A stretch of DNA of 64,000 nt. Source: Knoellia sp. S7-12 (lineage in GTDB: Bacteria; Actinomycetota; Actinomycetes; Actinomycetales; Dermatophilaceae). The position numbers and the translations under genes are program-made. The notes under the pieces were generated by a model. It was not told the origin of the DNA, ran no database searches, and saw only the letters and a program-made list of their open reading frames with translations. Position 1 is the first letter of the stretch, and each line of letters starts with the position of its first letter. Where the stretch lies: assembly GCF_040518285.1 (NCBI RefSeq), contig NZ_CP155449.1, forward strand, positions 2,418,001-2,482,000. The letters are read 5' to 3'. Below, piece by piece: positions 54,793 through 63,364 of the stretch.

Positions 54793-56585
54793 GCACCGAG
54801 ACCTTCCCCACCGACCGTCCGGCGGACCGCCTCCGCGACGGCGACACCGAGGTCACCCCCGGCTCGAGCGCTGGGGCCCGCAAGGCTGGCGGCGTCGCCG
54901 GCTGGATCGACGATCGCACCAGCGCCGCCAAGGGCGTCAACTACCTGCTCCGCAAGGTCTTCCCCGATCACTGGTCGTTCATGCTCGGCGAGATCGCGAT
55001 GTACTCGCTCATCATCTGCCTGCTGTCCGGAGCCCTGCTGACTCTCTGGTTCGTCCCCAGCGCCGGCCACGTCGTCTATGACGGCTCGTTCGTCCCGCTG
55101 CGTGGCCAGGGCATGTCCGAGGCCTACGCCTCGACCCTCGACATCTCGTTCGACATCCCCGGTGGCCTGCTCATCCGGCAGATCCACCACTGGGCCGCCC
55201 TCATGTTCATCGTCGGCCTCACGGTCCACATGTTCCGGGTGTTCTTCACCGGCGCCTTCCGCAAGCCGCGTGAACTCAACTGGGTCATCGGCACGGTCCT
55301 CGCGCTCCTCGCAGCCATCGAGGGCTTCGCTGGCTACTCCCTTCCGGACGACCTTCTCTCTGGTACGGGTATCCGCGCCATGGAGGGCTTCGTCCAGACC
55401 GCGCCGGTCATCGGTTCCTACCTCGCCTACGGGATCTTCGGCGGGCCATTCCCCGGCGAGGCGATCATTCCCCGCCTCTACTCCGCGCACGTGCTGCTCA
55501 TCCCGGCACTGCTCGTGGGCCTGTTCACCGCGCACATCGTCCTCGTCGCGGTGCAGAGGCACACGCAGTTCCCCGGCCCGGGTCGCACCAACGACAACGT
55601 CGTCGGCTACCGCGTCATGCCGGTGTATGCCGCGAAGGCCGGCGGGTTCTTCTTCATCGTCTTCGGGATCATCGCCCTCATCTCGGCGTTGTTCACGATC
55701 AACCCGATCTGGGCCTACGGCCCCTACGACCCCTCCCCCGTCACGGCGGGTTCACAGCCTGACTGGTACATGGGCGCCTACGACGGCGCGCTGCGTCTGC
55801 TGCCCGGCTGGCTGGAGTTCGAGCTCCTCGGGTCCACCCTGTCGCTCAACATCGCGCTGGGTGCCCTCGTCCTGCTGCCTCTGGTCTACATCGTTCTCGG
55901 CACCTACCCGTTCGTCGAGCGTTGGGTCACGGGCGACGACCGCGAGCACCACCTGCTCGACCGTCCGCGCAACAACCCGACGCGCACCGGCATCGGCATG
56001 GGCGGAATCGTCGCCTACTCGGTGTTCATGTTCGCCGCGGGCAACGACATCATTGCCCTCAAGCTGGGCATGTCGATCAACGACATCACCCGGGCGTTCC
56101 AGATCGGTCTGTTCGTCCTGCCTCCGCTGGCGTTCTGGGTGACCAAACGCATCTGTCTCAGCCTGCAGCGGCACGATCGCGAGCTCGCGCTCCACTCACG
56201 CGAGTCGGGTCGGATCATCCGCGGGGCCGACGGGTCGTTCCACGAGCGTCACGACGCCCTCACCGACCGAGAGCGCTGGATCCTCGTTCAGCACGAGCCC
56301 GTTGCCCCGCTCGAGTTGACGCCGGACGTCGACGAGAACGGCGTGGCCCGCCCTGCAGCCCGCAAGGACCGACTGCGTGCCAAGGTGTCGCACTTCTACT
56401 ACAAGGATGCGGTCAACCCCGTCACGCCGGCCGAGCTCGCAGCGGCACACCACGACGGCCAGCACGCCGAAGCGATCGAGGCAGGCTCCGAGCACGGGAG
56501 CATCGACGGCGGTGACGGTGCTGACACCGACGCCGGAGCCAGCGAGGCCCGCGGCATCAGCACCGGCAGCCCCATCAGGGAGTGA
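54789..56585 (+). CDS. qcrB: cytochrome b subunit of the menaquinol-cytochrome c reductase
   Basis: A 598-aa membrane subunit with two b hemes and the quinone sites. Heme-ligand histidines lie in QIHHWAALMFIVGLTVHMF and SAHVLLIPALLVGLFTAHIV. The Qo-site PDWYMGAYDG is the actinobacterial form of PEWY. A cytoplasmic C-terminal extension of about 150 residues, ending in an acidic tail, is typical of this group. It is the target family of the drug telacebec. A very strong hairpin follows. Confidence 0.93.
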   Translation: MSTETFPTDRPADRLRDGDTEVTPGSSAGARKAGGVAGWIDDRTSAAKGVNYLLRKVFPDHWSFMLGEIAMYSLIICLLSGALLTLWFVPSAGHVVYDGSFVPLRGQGMSEAYASTLDISFDIPGGLLIRQIHHWAALMFIVGLTVHMFRVFFTGAFRKPRELNWVIGTVLALLAAIEGFAGYSLPDDLLSGTGIRAMEGFVQTAPVIGSYLAYGIFGGPFPGEAIIPRLYSAHVLLIPALLVGLFTAHIVLVAVQRHTQFPGPGRTNDNVVGYRVMPVYAAKAGGFFFIVFGIIALISALFTINPIWAYGPYDPSPVTAGSQPDWYMGAYDGALRLLPGWLEFELLGSTLSLNIALGALVLLPLVYIVLGTYPFVERWVTGDDREHHLLDRPRNNPTRTGIGMGGIVAYSVFMFAAGNDIIALKLGMSINDITRAFQIGLFVLPPLAFWVTKRICLSLQRHDRELALHSRESGRIIRGADGSFHERHDALTDRERWILVQHEPVAPLELTPDVDENGVARPAARKDRLRAKVSHFYYKDAVNPVTPAELAAAHHDGQHAEAIEAGSEHGSIDGGDGADTDAGASEARGISTGSPIRE

Positions 56586-56618
56586 GCTGGGCGGCGAGCC
56601 GCAGCTGGCTCGCCGCCT

Positions 56619-56672
56619 CACCAACGACAGCGACCTCGAGGACCCTTGTCCTCGAGGTCGCTGTCGTTGGTG
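56619..56672 (+). terminator. 25-bp perfect hairpin after qcrB
   Basis: Arms 56619-56643 and 56648-56672 are perfectly complementary over 25 bp with a CCTT loop. It lies 33 bp past the qcrB stop. It separates the respiratory operon from the ECF sigma module. Confidence 0.85.
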
Positions 56673-56746
56673 CGAGCCCGGCTTCAGTCCCGGGTCACCC
56701 CGCAACGACCCATTCCTGTGGTCTTCGCGAAAGGATGGTCGCAGGA

Positions 56747-56773
56747 TGTCGAGAACCGGCACCCGGCTCCGTC
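56747..56773 (+). promoter_or_regulatory. candidate ECF42-type promoter
   Basis: TGTCGA at 56747-56752, 17 nt, then CGTC at 56770-56773, upstream of the DGPF gene. This agrees with the ECF42 target motif I recall (TGTCGA with CGA/TC), implying autoregulation of the module. Confidence 0.6.
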
Positions 56774-56821
56774 TCAGTGGTGTCGGTAGCCACTCGGGCT
56801 GCCCCGGACGAAGGAGAGATC

Positions 56822-57235
56822 ATGGCCAAGTACCTGCTTCTCAAGCACTATCGAGGCGGCCCCGAGCGTCAGCTCCACGAGGATGTCCCCATGGAGCAGT
56901 GGGACCCCCAGGAGGTCACCGACCACATTGCCTTCATGGGCCACGTCGCCGACACGCTTCGCGAACGAGGTGAGTTCGTGGACGAGCGGGCGCTGTCCCC
57001 CGAAGGCACGTTCGTCCGCTTCGGCGGAGAGGGCAAGGCACCCGTCACCGACGGCCCATTCGCGGAGACAAAGGATCTCATTGCTGGCTGGATGGCGATC
57101 GACGTCGACTCGCTCGAGCGTGCCCACGAGGTGGCCGCCTTCCTGTCGTCGGCCCCCGGTCCGGGCGGCACGCCTCTGCACGAGTGGATCGAGGTTCGCC
57201 CGTACCTCGAGAACCCGCCCGAGATCGACAACTGA
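56822..57235 (+). CDS. YCII-related DGPF-domain protein (partner of ECF42 sigma)
   Basis: A 137-aa protein starting MAKYLLLKHYRGG, with the diagnostic VTDGPFAETKDLIAGWMAID. The region SPEGTFVRFGGEGKAPV precedes it. DGPF/YCII proteins are the regular partner genes and targets of ECF42 sigma factors; their biochemical role is unknown. The ATG at 56822 has GAAGGAGAGATC upstream. The sigma gene starts 24 bp downstream, and an ECF42-like promoter lies 49 bp upstream. Confidence 0.88.
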   Translation: MAKYLLLKHYRGGPERQLHEDVPMEQWDPQEVTDHIAFMGHVADTLRERGEFVDERALSPEGTFVRFGGEGKAPVTDGPFAETKDLIAGWMAIDVDSLERAHEVAAFLSSAPGPGGTPLHEWIEVRPYLENPPEIDN

Positions 57236-57259
57236 TCCAGATCAACGACTGACCTGGCT

Positions 57260-58414
57260 GTGACCGAGCTGGAGGAACTCTTCAAGGACCTGGGTCCGCG
57301 GGTTCTCGGCGTCCTCGTCCGACGCGGCGCAGACTTCGCCACGGCCGAGGACGCCGTCCAGGAGGCCCTCCTCGAGGCGCACCAGCGCTGGCAGGACCAG
57401 CGGCCCGCCGACCCGTTCGCGTGGCTTGTGACGGCAGCGTGGCGCAAGCACCTCGACAGCGTGAGGTCACGAAGCGCTCGGCAGCGCCGCGAGATCGCCG
57501 ACCACCTCGAGCCAGGGACGGGCAGCGTGACCGGGACCGACGAGACCCTCCTCCTGCTCTTCCTCGCCTGCCATCCCGCCCTTACGCCCTCAGCCGCAGT
57601 GGCGTTGACCCTGCGTGCCGTCGGAGGCCTGACGACGCGTCAGATCGCCACCGCCTACCTCGTGCCCGAGGCGACGATGGCCCAACGCATCTCCAGAGCG
57701 AAGCGGACCCTGGCCCAGGAGCGACTCACCGAACCCGGCGATCTCGGCGTCGTGCTCCGCGTTCTCTATCTCATCTACAACGAGGGCCACACCGGTGAGA
57801 TCGACCTCGCCGAGGAGGCCATCCGCCTGTCCCGTCAACTCGCAGCCTCGACCAGCGACCCGGAGCTGCGTGGGTTGCTGGCCCTCATGCTGCTCCACCA
57901 CGCGCGCCGACCGGCCCGCTGGACGCCCGCCGGTGCCCTTGTGAGCCTTGCTGACCAGAATCGGACACTCTGGGACAGCGCCCTCATCGCCGAAGGCGTC
58001 GAGATCCTCCAGAGCGCCCTCGCGCAGGACCGACTCGGCGAGTTCCAGGTGCAGGCCGCCATCGCGGCCCTCCACGCCGACGCCCCCACGGCCAACGAGA
58101 CGGACTGGACCCAGATCCTCGAGTGGTACGACGAGCTCATGCGGCTGCACCCGACCCCCGTGGTCGAGCTCAACCGGGCCGTCGCCGTGGGCGAGGCCGA
58201 TGGAGCGCTGGCTGGTCTGGCTGCGGTGGCGCGCGTGCCCGAGAGCGTGCCACGGCACGCCGCCGTCCGTGCCTACCTTCACGAGCGGGCGGGCAACCAT
58301 TCGCAGGCACAGACCTTGTATGCCGTGGCGGCCCGTGCCGCCGGCAGCGAGGCCGAGCGCGACCACCTGACCCTGCAGGCGGCCCGGCTGCGTCTCAGCG
58401 CCCCGGGGGCATGA
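57260..58414 (+). CDS. ECF42-group RNA polymerase sigma factor with TPR-like extension
   Basis: A 384-aa sigma factor. Region 2 includes ADFATAEDAVQEALLEAHQRW; region 4 is LRAVGGLTTRQIATAYLVPEATMAQRISRAKRTL (in parts). After about residue 175 comes a helical extension of about 200 residues with TPR-like repeats, including LYLIYNEGHTG, VVELNRAVAVGEADG and RAYLHERAGNHSQAQTLY. That domain order plus the adjacent DGPF gene defines ECF42. No anti-sigma gene is nearby, consistent with control through the extension. GTG start. Confidence 0.9.
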   Translation: MTELEELFKDLGPRVLGVLVRRGADFATAEDAVQEALLEAHQRWQDQRPADPFAWLVTAAWRKHLDSVRSRSARQRREIADHLEPGTGSVTGTDETLLLLFLACHPALTPSAAVALTLRAVGGLTTRQIATAYLVPEATMAQRISRAKRTLAQERLTEPGDLGVVLRVLYLIYNEGHTGEIDLAEEAIRLSRQLAASTSDPELRGLLALMLLHHARRPARWTPAGALVSLADQNRTLWDSALIAEGVEILQSALAQDRLGEFQVQAAIAALHADAPTANETDWTQILEWYDELMRLHPTPVVELNRAVAVGEADGALAGLAAVARVPESVPRHAAVRAYLHERAGNHSQAQTLYAVAARAAGSEAERDHLTLQAARLRLSAPGA

Positions 58415-58426
58415 CAGGGTTGGCCT

Positions 58427-58780
58427 GTGGAGCCCATTGACGCTGCAGCATTCGAGTCGATCGTCGAGGACTCTCTCGACGAGGTTCCGGGGGAACTCAT
58501 GGCGATGCTCGACAACGTCGTCTTCCTGGTCGAGGCGGAGCCCCCCTCGGATGAGCCGGACCTGCTCGGCGTCTACGACGGTGTCCCGCTGACCGAGCGC
58601 GACTCAGGGTGGGGTCTGGGCAACCTCCCCGACCGGATCACGCTCTTCCAAGGGCCGCTCACTCGCATGTGCGACGACTTGGACGATCTGCGTGAAGAGA
58701 TCGCGGTGACCGTCGTCCATGAGATCGCGCACCACTTCGGCATCGACGATGCAGCGCTCCATGAACTCGGCTGGGGCTGA
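58427..58780 (+). CDS. minimal metallopeptidase family protein (zincin)
   Basis: A 117-aa protein. The C-terminal VVHEIAHHFGIDD is an HExxHxxGxxD zincin site with a third ligand in place. The N-terminal helix (FESIVEDSLDEVPGELMAML) and LLGVYDGVPLTERDSGWG are family features of the small actinobacterial/proteobacterial metallopeptidase family. The substrate is unknown. The GTG at 58427 is 12 bp after the sigma stop, so it may be read through from the ECF module. It converges on ctaF. Confidence 0.85.
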   Translation: MEPIDAAAFESIVEDSLDEVPGELMAMLDNVVFLVEAEPPSDEPDLLGVYDGVPLTERDSGWGLGNLPDRITLFQGPLTRMCDDLDDLREEIAVTVVHEIAHHFGIDDAALHELGWG

Positions 58781-58800
58781 CCCCCGGCCACGCCGCGACT

Positions 58801-58830
58801 CCGGTCACGCAACAACCGGTCACGCAACAA
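58801..58830. repeat. 15-bp perfect tandem duplication
   Basis: CCGGTCACGCAACAA occurs twice back to back between the convergent metallopeptidase gene and ctaF. It ends one base before the ctaF stop codon. Confidence 0.85.
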
Positions 58831-58831
58831 C

Positions 58832-59236
58832 TCAGAGGGCGTGCGGGCCCTTCCAGTACTCGAAGACCCAGCCGACGAGTGCCGGGATCACGAAGAAGGT
58901 TCCGAGGGCGACCAACCACCAGCCGATGGCCAGACCGAGGAAGATCAGGGCACAGGAGGCGGCGAGCCAGAGCGGCCACCAGCTGTAGGGGCTGAAGAAG
59001 CCGTAGTCCCCGGCGATGTCGCTGATCTCACCGAGCGGGTCATCCTCAGGCGGGACGCCGTCTAGTTTGCGACGGGTGATGTTGAGGTAGCCAGCGATCA
59101 TGAAGCCGAGCAGGGCACCCACGGTCAGCCCGACGACACCGACTGGCTCGGTGAAGTCGCTCCAGAAGCCATAGATGACAGCCACCACGGCCGCGAAGCC
59201 GCCGAAGATCCAGAAGATCCGTTCCATTGCCAGCAT
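58832..59236 (-). CDS. ctaF: actinobacterial cytochrome c oxidase subunit IV
   Basis: A 134-aa membrane protein with four hydrophobic segments (WIFGGFAAVVAVIYGFW, VGLTVGALLGFMIAGYL, LWLAASCALIFLGLAI, LVALGTFFVIPALVGWVF). EISDIAGDYGFFSPYSWWP is the conserved loop of the actinobacterial subunit. It starts 3 bp after the ctaD stop, and the ctaC-ctaD-ctaF order gives a complete small oxidase operon on the minus strand. Confidence 0.9.
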   Translation of the reverse strand: MLAMERIFWIFGGFAAVVAVIYGFWSDFTEPVGVVGLTVGALLGFMIAGYLNITRRKLDGVPPEDDPLGEISDIAGDYGFFSPYSWWPLWLAASCALIFLGLAIGWWLVALGTFFVIPALVGWVFEYWKGPHAL

Positions 59237-59239
59237 CGG

Positions 59240-60997
59240 TCAGGACTCCTTGTTCTTCGTCGTCGAGGACATCGCCTGGTCCCCGAGATCGGCCGGACCC
59301 ATGGCCTTGACGAGACCGCTGCGCTCATAGCCAGCGGGTGCGGCTTCGGGGTGGTTCAAGTCGAAGGCCGGGCGCTCGGAGCGAATTCGCGGGATCGAGT
59401 TGAAGTTGTGGCGTGGCGGCGGGCAGGACGTCGCCCACTCGAGCGAAGCGCCGTATCCCCACGGGTCATCGGTCTCGACGAGCGGCGCGTAGCGCCACGT
59501 CTTCCAGACGTTGTAGAAGAACGGCAGCATGGATGCACCGAGGAGGAACGCTCCGCCAGAGGAGATCTGGTTGGCCAGGGTGAAGCCATCCTCGGGGAGG
59601 TAGTCGGCGTAGCGACGCGGCATACCCCAGATGCCCAGCAGGTGCTGGATGAGGAAGGTCGTGTGGAACCCGACGAACAGCATCCAGAAGTGGATCTTGC
59701 CCAGTTTCTCGTCAAGCATGCGACCGGTGAACTTGGGCCACCAGAAGTAGAAGCCACCGAACATCGCGAAGACGACTGTGCCGAAGACGACGTAGTGGAA
59801 GTGCGCCACGACGAAGTAGCTGTCGGTGAGGTGGAAGTCGAGGGCGGGGCTCGCAAGGATGACACCCGTGAGACCACCGAAGAGGAAGGTCACGAGGAAG
59901 CCGAGCGACCACAGCATCGGGGTGTCGAAGGTGAGCTTTCCGCCCCACATCGTGCCGATCCAGTTGAAGAACTTCACACCGGTCGGCACCGCGATGAGCA
60001 TGGTCATGATCGCAAAGAACGGGAGGAGCACCTGGCCCGTGCCGTACATGTGGTGGGCCCAGACCGAGACCGACAGCGCGGCGATGGAGATCGTCGCGTA
60101 GACGAGGGTCTTGTAACCGAAGATCGGTTTGCGGGAGAACACCGGGAGGATCTCGGAGATGATCCCGAAGAACGGCAGGGCGATGACGTAGACCTCTGGG
60201 TGCCCGAAGAACCAGAAGACGTGTTGCCAGAGCATCACGCCGCCGCTTTGCGGGTCGAAGATGTGCGCCCCGAACCGTCGATCGGCACCGAGCGCGAACA
60301 ACGCGGCGGCCAGTGCCGGGAAGATGAGGAGGACGAGGATCGACGTGATGAGGACGGTCCACACGAAGATCGGCATCCGGAACATGGTCATGCCCGGAGC
60401 GCGCATCGTCAGGATCGTGGTGATGAAGTTGACCGAGCCGAGGATGGTGCCGAAACCGGCCAGCGCCAGACCGAAGACCCAGAGATTGCCACCCATGCCG
60501 GGGCTGTAGGACGAGTCCGACAGCGGCGTGTAGGCGAACCATCCGAATGCGGCCGCGCCACCCGGGGTGAGGAAGCCACCGGCGGCGATGAGCCCACCGA
60601 AGAGGTAGAGCCAGTAGGCGAACATGTTGAGTCGGGGGAACGACACGTCGGGCGCGCCGATCTGGAGCGGCATCAACGCGTTGGCGAAGCCGGCAAACAG
60701 CGGCGTCGCGAACAACAACAGCATGATCGTGCCGTGCATCGTGAAGAGCTGGTTGAACTGGTCGGGGTTGTCCACGACCTGCATGCCCGGCTGGATCAGC
60801 TCGGCGCGGATGATGAGCGCCATGACGCCGCCCATGAGAAACCACGCGAACGAGGTGATGAAGTAGAGGTTGCCGATGACCTTGTGATCGGTCGTGGTCA
60901 TCCACTTGACCACCGTGGCGCCCGGTGCGAGTCGTGCGTGCGGACGCGTGGCCGCACGCTCGCGGAGCATGGTGGTGGATTCGGTTGCCGCGCTCAT
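59240..60997 (-). CDS. ctaD: cytochrome c oxidase subunit I
   Basis: A 585-aa catalytic subunit with about 12 helices. Heme a/a3 and CuB features: [33 protein letters not shown] (cross-linked His-Tyr region), WAHHMYGTG with two histidines, and [12 protein letters not shown] near the C-terminus. Length and motifs fit actinobacterial CtaD. It lies 4 bp downstream of ctaC. In M. tuberculosis, as I recall, ctaD is located away from this cluster, so its presence between ctaC and ctaF is a local difference. Confidence 0.94.
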   Translation of the reverse strand: MSAATESTTMLRERAATRPHARLAPGATVVKWMTTTDHKVIGNLYFITSFAWFLMGGVMALIIRAELIQPGMQVVDNPDQFNQLFTMHGTIMLLLFATPLFAGFANALMPLQIGAPDVSFPRLNMFAYWLYLFGGLIAAGGFLTPGGAAAFGWFAYTPLSDSSYSPGMGGNLWVFGLALAGFGTILGSVNFITTILTMRAPGMTMFRMPIFVWTVLITSILVLLIFPALAAALFALGADRRFGAHIFDPQSGGVMLWQHVFWFFGHPEVYVIALPFFGIISEILPVFSRKPIFGYKTLVYATISIAALSVSVWAHHMYGTGQVLLPFFAIMTMLIAVPTGVKFFNWIGTMWGGKLTFDTPMLWSLGFLVTFLFGGLTGVILASPALDFHLTDSYFVVAHFHYVVFGTVVFAMFGGFYFWWPKFTGRMLDEKLGKIHFWMLFVGFHTTFLIQHLLGIWGMPRRYADYLPEDGFTLANQISSGGAFLLGASMLPFFYNVWKTWRYAPLVETDDPWGYGASLEWATSCPPPRHNFNSIPRIRSERPAFDLNHPEAAPAGYERSGLVKAMGPADLGDQAMSSTTKNKES

Positions 60998-61001
60998 CAG
61001 G

Positions 61002-61895
61002 TCAGTTCCTCAGTTCCTCGGGCAGCTTCTTGTCCTCGCCAGGAACCAGGCCCGAACCCTCGCGGTTGAGGTCGGTGCCCAACATGCCGGTCTGGCCGCG
61101 GGACTTCAGGTCGGCAAGGTGCGCATCGAAGTCGGGGCGGGACACGACCTTGACGTTGAACAACATCTGCGAGTGGTAGGCGCCACACAACTCGGCGCAC
61201 TTGCCCTTGAAGGTGCCTTCCTCGGTCGGAACGACCTGGAACTTGTTGACCTTGCCGGGGATCATGTCGAGCTTCTGCAGGAACTGCGGGACCCAGAACG
61301 AGTGGATGACATCGCGGGATGTGAGCACGAACTCGACGCGCTCGTTCACCGGCAGATACATCGTCGGGATGGTCTCCTCGGCGCCGGGCTCACCCGTCAG
61401 GATGGCCTGCGTGCCCACCTCGTGGACGTCGGCCTCGACGTAGTTGAAGTCCCAGGACCACTGCTTGCCCACGACGTTGACCGTCACGGCCGGGTCCTGC
61501 TTGGTGTCCAGCAGGGCCGTCTGGTCCTTGGCGGTGTAGAAGAAGAACACCGCGATCATGAAGATCGGGAGGATCGTGTAGAGGATCTCGAGCGGCACGT
61601 TGTAGCGCAGCTGCACGGGGAGCTCGTTGTCGTCGCGGCGTCGGCGGTAGGCCACCACGCACCACAGGATGAGGCCCCACACGAGGGCTCCCACGACGAG
61701 GAGAGCGATCCAGGCGCCGATCCAGAGGGTCCGAACCCGGTCGGCGTTCTCGGTGACGCCTCGCGGCAGGAAACCGTCCTTGACGTCACCCAACTCGCAA
61801 CCGCTGAGGGCCACCATCGCCACCACGGCCAGAGCGGCCCATGTGGCCACGCTGCGGCCGCGTGAGCGGGGCTTGAAAGGGTCGTGCTGAGGCAC
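61002..61895 (-). CDS. ctaC: cytochrome c oxidase subunit II (CuA, lipoprotein)
   Basis: A 297-aa subunit that accepts electrons from QcrC. A lipoprotein signal ends at VALSGC. Two membrane helices follow ([20 protein letters not shown], then [17 protein letters not shown]). The cupredoxin domain carries HSFWVPQF and the CuA ligands in [12 protein letters not shown]. The GTG start at 61895 is chosen because AGGAGG lies 8 nt upstream; the frame continues to 61928. It is divergent from the desulfurase-like gene. Confidence 0.92.
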   Translation of the reverse strand: MPQHDPFKPRSRGRSVATWAALAVVAMVALSGCELGDVKDGFLPRGVTENADRVRTLWIGAWIALLVVGALVWGLILWCVVAYRRRRDDNELPVQLRYNVPLEILYTILPIFMIAVFFFYTAKDQTALLDTKQDPAVTVNVVGKQWSWDFNYVEADVHEVGTQAILTGEPGAEETIPTMYLPVNERVEFVLTSRDVIHSFWVPQFLQKLDMIPGKVNKFQVVPTEEGTFKGKCAELCGAYHSQMLFNVKVVSRPDFDAHLADLKSRGQTGMLGTDLNREGSGLVPGEDKKLPEELRN

Positions 61896-61976
61896 CGTGG
61901 CACCCTCCTGCTTCGTCTGCTGGAACACGGGGAAACACTAGTGCATGGGGCGGAACTTCCCGGGGACGGGTGGCGT

Positions 61977-61982
61977 TACGGT
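61977..61982 (+). promoter_or_regulatory. -10 box for a leaderless desulfurase-like transcript
   Basis: TACGGT followed by 6 nt and the GTG at 61989. Confidence 0.5.
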
Positions 61983-61988
61983 CGTGAG

Positions 61989-63119
61989 GTGCTGGACGCC
62001 ACCCGCAGCCCTCTGCACCCCTCCGCCCGCGACACGCTGCTCGCGGCCCTTGACGCGGGGTGGGCCGACCCTCGACGACTCCATCGGGAGGGTCGCCGGG
62101 CCCGGCACCTGCTCGACCGTGCCCGTGAGAGTCTCGCCGAGTCACTCGATGCCCGCCCCGACGAGATCACCTTCCACCCCAGCGGCGCCCACGCCCTGCG
62201 GACAGCAGCGGCGGGGCTGCGGCACGCGCGTCGGCGGGTCGGCGCTCGGGTCATCACCTCCGCCGTCGATCAGGCGGTCCTGCTCCACGAAGCGCACGAG
62301 GCCGACCCGGACTTCGCTCCTCTTCCGGTGAACCATCTGGGCCGCCTGCTGCCCCAGACCCTTGAGACGGCTCTCGCAGACGGACCGCCGTCCGCAGCCG
62401 TGGCGCTCCAGCACGCCAACGGCGAAGTCGGCACGATTCAGCCCCTCGAGCATCATTTTTCGGTATGCCGTGCGGCTGGCCTCCCGCTCTTGGTCGACGG
62501 CTCGGCGTCGTTGGGGCGGATGGCCACCCCCGAGACCTACGACGTGCTCGTGGGTGATGCCGCCACCGTGGCCGGCCCGCCCCTGGGTGTGCTCGTGGTC
62601 CGCACCGGCACCCGCTTCGACCTGCCCGGCCCCCGGTGGGAGCCCGAGCACGGTCGTGAGCCGGCCGACCCCTGGGTCCCGCTCGCTCTCGCCGCCGCCG
62701 AGGCGTGGCAACAGGCCGTCCCCAGGCGGGCCGCCGAGTCCGCTTCGGCTCGCGCCCTCATCGACCAGATCCGCAACGCCGCGGCCGGCGTCAAGGACGT
62801 CGACGTCGTCGGCGACCCGACCGACCGGCTCCCCCACGTCGTGACCTTCAGCGCTCTCTATGTCGATGGCGAGAGCATCGTCGACGCCCTCGACCGCCTC
62901 GGCATCGTCGTTGCGTCCGGGTCCGCCTGCACCTCCAGCCGTCTGGAACCCAGCCACGTCCTCGCCGCCATGGGTGCCCTCACCCACGGCAATGTGCGAG
63001 TGACCCTCCCCCTCGAGTCCGTCTCCCCCGACCGTGCCAGCGACGTCGACGCGCTCTGTCGCGAGCTCCCGGGAGTCGTCGCCGACCTCCGCGACCGGCT
63101 CGGAGTGAGCGACCTGTGA
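61989..63119 (+). CDS. cysteine-desulfurase-like protein lacking the PLP lysine
   Basis: A 376-aa class V aminotransferase-fold protein. IscS/NifS landmarks remain: HANGEVGTIQP, LLVDGSASLG, and the mobile active-site Cys314 in SGSACTSSRLEPSHVL. However, the SxHK lysine that binds PLP is replaced: the aligned stretch reads GDAATVAGPPLG with Thr193 at the lysine position. The stacking His of TEHxAVL is Gln (VDQAVL), and the RSGT loop is absent. PLP catalysis therefore looks lost. The GTG at 61989 is proposed from -10 spacing and from the usual YLDxAATxP-type N-terminus; GTG 61941 is the alternative. The 4-bp overlap with tusA suggests a persulfide-relay or scaffold role. Confidence 0.78.
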   Translation: MLDATRSPLHPSARDTLLAALDAGWADPRRLHREGRRARHLLDRARESLAESLDARPDEITFHPSGAHALRTAAAGLRHARRRVGARVITSAVDQAVLLHEAHEADPDFAPLPVNHLGRLLPQTLETALADGPPSAAVALQHANGEVGTIQPLEHHFSVCRAAGLPLLVDGSASLGRMATPETYDVLVGDAATVAGPPLGVLVVRTGTRFDLPGPRWEPEHGREPADPWVPLALAAAEAWQQAVPRRAAESASARALIDQIRNAAAGVKDVDVVGDPTDRLPHVVTFSALYVDGESIVDALDRLGIVVASGSACTSSRLEPSHVLAAMGALTHGNVRVTLPLESVSPDRASDVDALCRELPGVVADLRDRLGVSDL

Positions 63120-63361
63120 ACCGCCATCATGGCGAGCCAGACCCTGCGCCAGATCTTGACGCCCGAGGGCTCAAATGTCCCCTGCCCGTGATCCAGCTCG
63201 CTCGACTCGCGCGCGAACTTCCCTCTGGCACAGAGCTGCTCGCGCTGGCGGACGACCCAGCTGCCGAGGCGGACATCCCGGCGTGGGCAAGGATGCGTGG
63301 GCACTCAGTGACGCTCGAACGCCTGGGCGAGCACACGGCATACACCGTCATTCTGGGTTGA
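63116..63361 (+). CDS. TusA-family sulfur carrier protein
   Basis: An 81-aa protein with the TusA signature LDARGLKCPLPVIQLARLAR; Cys21 would carry the persulfide. LLALADDPAAEADIPAWARM and GHSVTLERLG match the rest of the small alpha/beta fold. The GTG overlaps the desulfurase-like stop by 4 bp (GTGA). In some actinobacteria the two are, as I recall, annotated as one fused protein. It converges on aat with 3 bp between stop codons. Confidence 0.85.
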   Translation: MNRHHGEPDPAPDLDARGLKCPLPVIQLARLARELPSGTELLALADDPAAEADIPAWARMRGHSVTLERLGEHTAYTVILG

Positions 63362-63364
63362 GAC

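Noticed and set aside
59351..61069. 572-codon open frame antisense to ctaD
   Set aside because: Very charged, repetitive Glu/Arg/Asp/Val sequence typical of the reverse frame of a hydrophobic membrane protein gene.
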